The notes beneath the pieces are model-generated. The model saw nothing but the letters and a program-made list of their open reading frames with translations. It made no database searches and had not been told where the DNA came from. From contig JAFLJU010000433.1 in the NCBI GenBank assembly GCA_022712835.1, positions 1 to 6,085 on the forward strand: a stretch of DNA of 6,085 bases. Reading direction: 5' to 3'. The first letter of the stretch is position 1, and each line of letters opens with the position of its first letter. The stretch is from Desulfobacteraceae bacterium (GTDB lineage: Bacteria; Desulfobacterota; Desulfobacteria; Desulfobacterales; Desulfobacteraceae). Shown in pieces: positions 6,013 through 6,085 of the stretch. Position numbers and translations under genes: made by a program.

Positions 6013-6085
6013 GTTCTTCTACTATCTCCCGTTGGCTTTGGGGTAACTGAATTGCTGCCTCATACTCTTGAAGATGAGCAGCTAT
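5903..6085 (-). pseudogene. N-terminal fragment of the DUF6399 protein, with helix-turn-helix, in a different frame
   Basis: From the window edge, a minus-strand frame gives about 60 residues: a helix-turn-helix-like segment (residues 17-35 of the visible part, SQREIVEELG then IPRSTLQYWL), then INFFESTVGTAF. This runs naturally into FLHRLVLG of the main DUF6399 frame if one base is removed from the A6 run at 5903-5908 (T6 in the gene sense). Left alone, the frame continues out of register and stops at 5822-5824. The 5' end of the gene lies outside the window. The segment presumably recognises element DNA, as similar N-terminal domains do in other transposases. Confidence 0.6.

Overview
The window reads as an accessory stretch of a bacterial chromosome in which a small metabolic/transport locus abuts mobile-element DNA. 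The permease subtype and the DUF6399/IS21 mobile genes recall sulfate-reducing Desulfobacterota (Desulfobacterales-like), but this is an impression from protein flavour, not a demonstrated assignment.

Layout. (1) 1-735, minus strand: a TIM-barrel sugar-phosphate isomerase/epimerase (xylose-isomerase-like, AP endonuclease 2 superfamily), good start and Shine-Dalgarno, C-terminal end cut off by the window edge. (2) 736-972: divergent intergenic region with a plausible sigma70-type promoter for each direction. (3) 973-2455, plus strand: an NCS2 (xanthine/uracil permease) family membrane transporter whose reading frame is broken twice, near 2056 and near 2274, each time as if one base were missing. 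(4) 2452-2654: a weak, broken trace of a possible small lipoprotein overlapping the permease stop. (5) 2655-3009: no gene; it holds an AT-rich hairpin and, at 2852-2904, two direct repeats that look like the right end of an IS21-family insertion sequence. (6) 3010-3735, minus: intact IstB ATPase. (7) 3735-4436, minus: only the C-terminal part of the IS21 transposase IstA, overlapping istB by one base. (8) 4438-6085, minus: a DUF6399-type transposase-like gene, 5' end outside the window, with a one-base frame break at an A6 tract (5903-5908).

How the parts relate. The isomerase and permease are divergently transcribed and could share control, though no common substrate can be proved. The most unusual arrangement is the minus-strand series DUF6399 - IstA C-terminus - IstB: the catalytic half of IstA is absent and a different, apparently DDE-type transposase stands in its place, one base from the IstA remnant. 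This may be a deletion/recombination scar or a genuine chimeric mobile element; the far end lies outside the window. Three frame breaks in two genes suggest either local gene decay or indel errors in the assembly.
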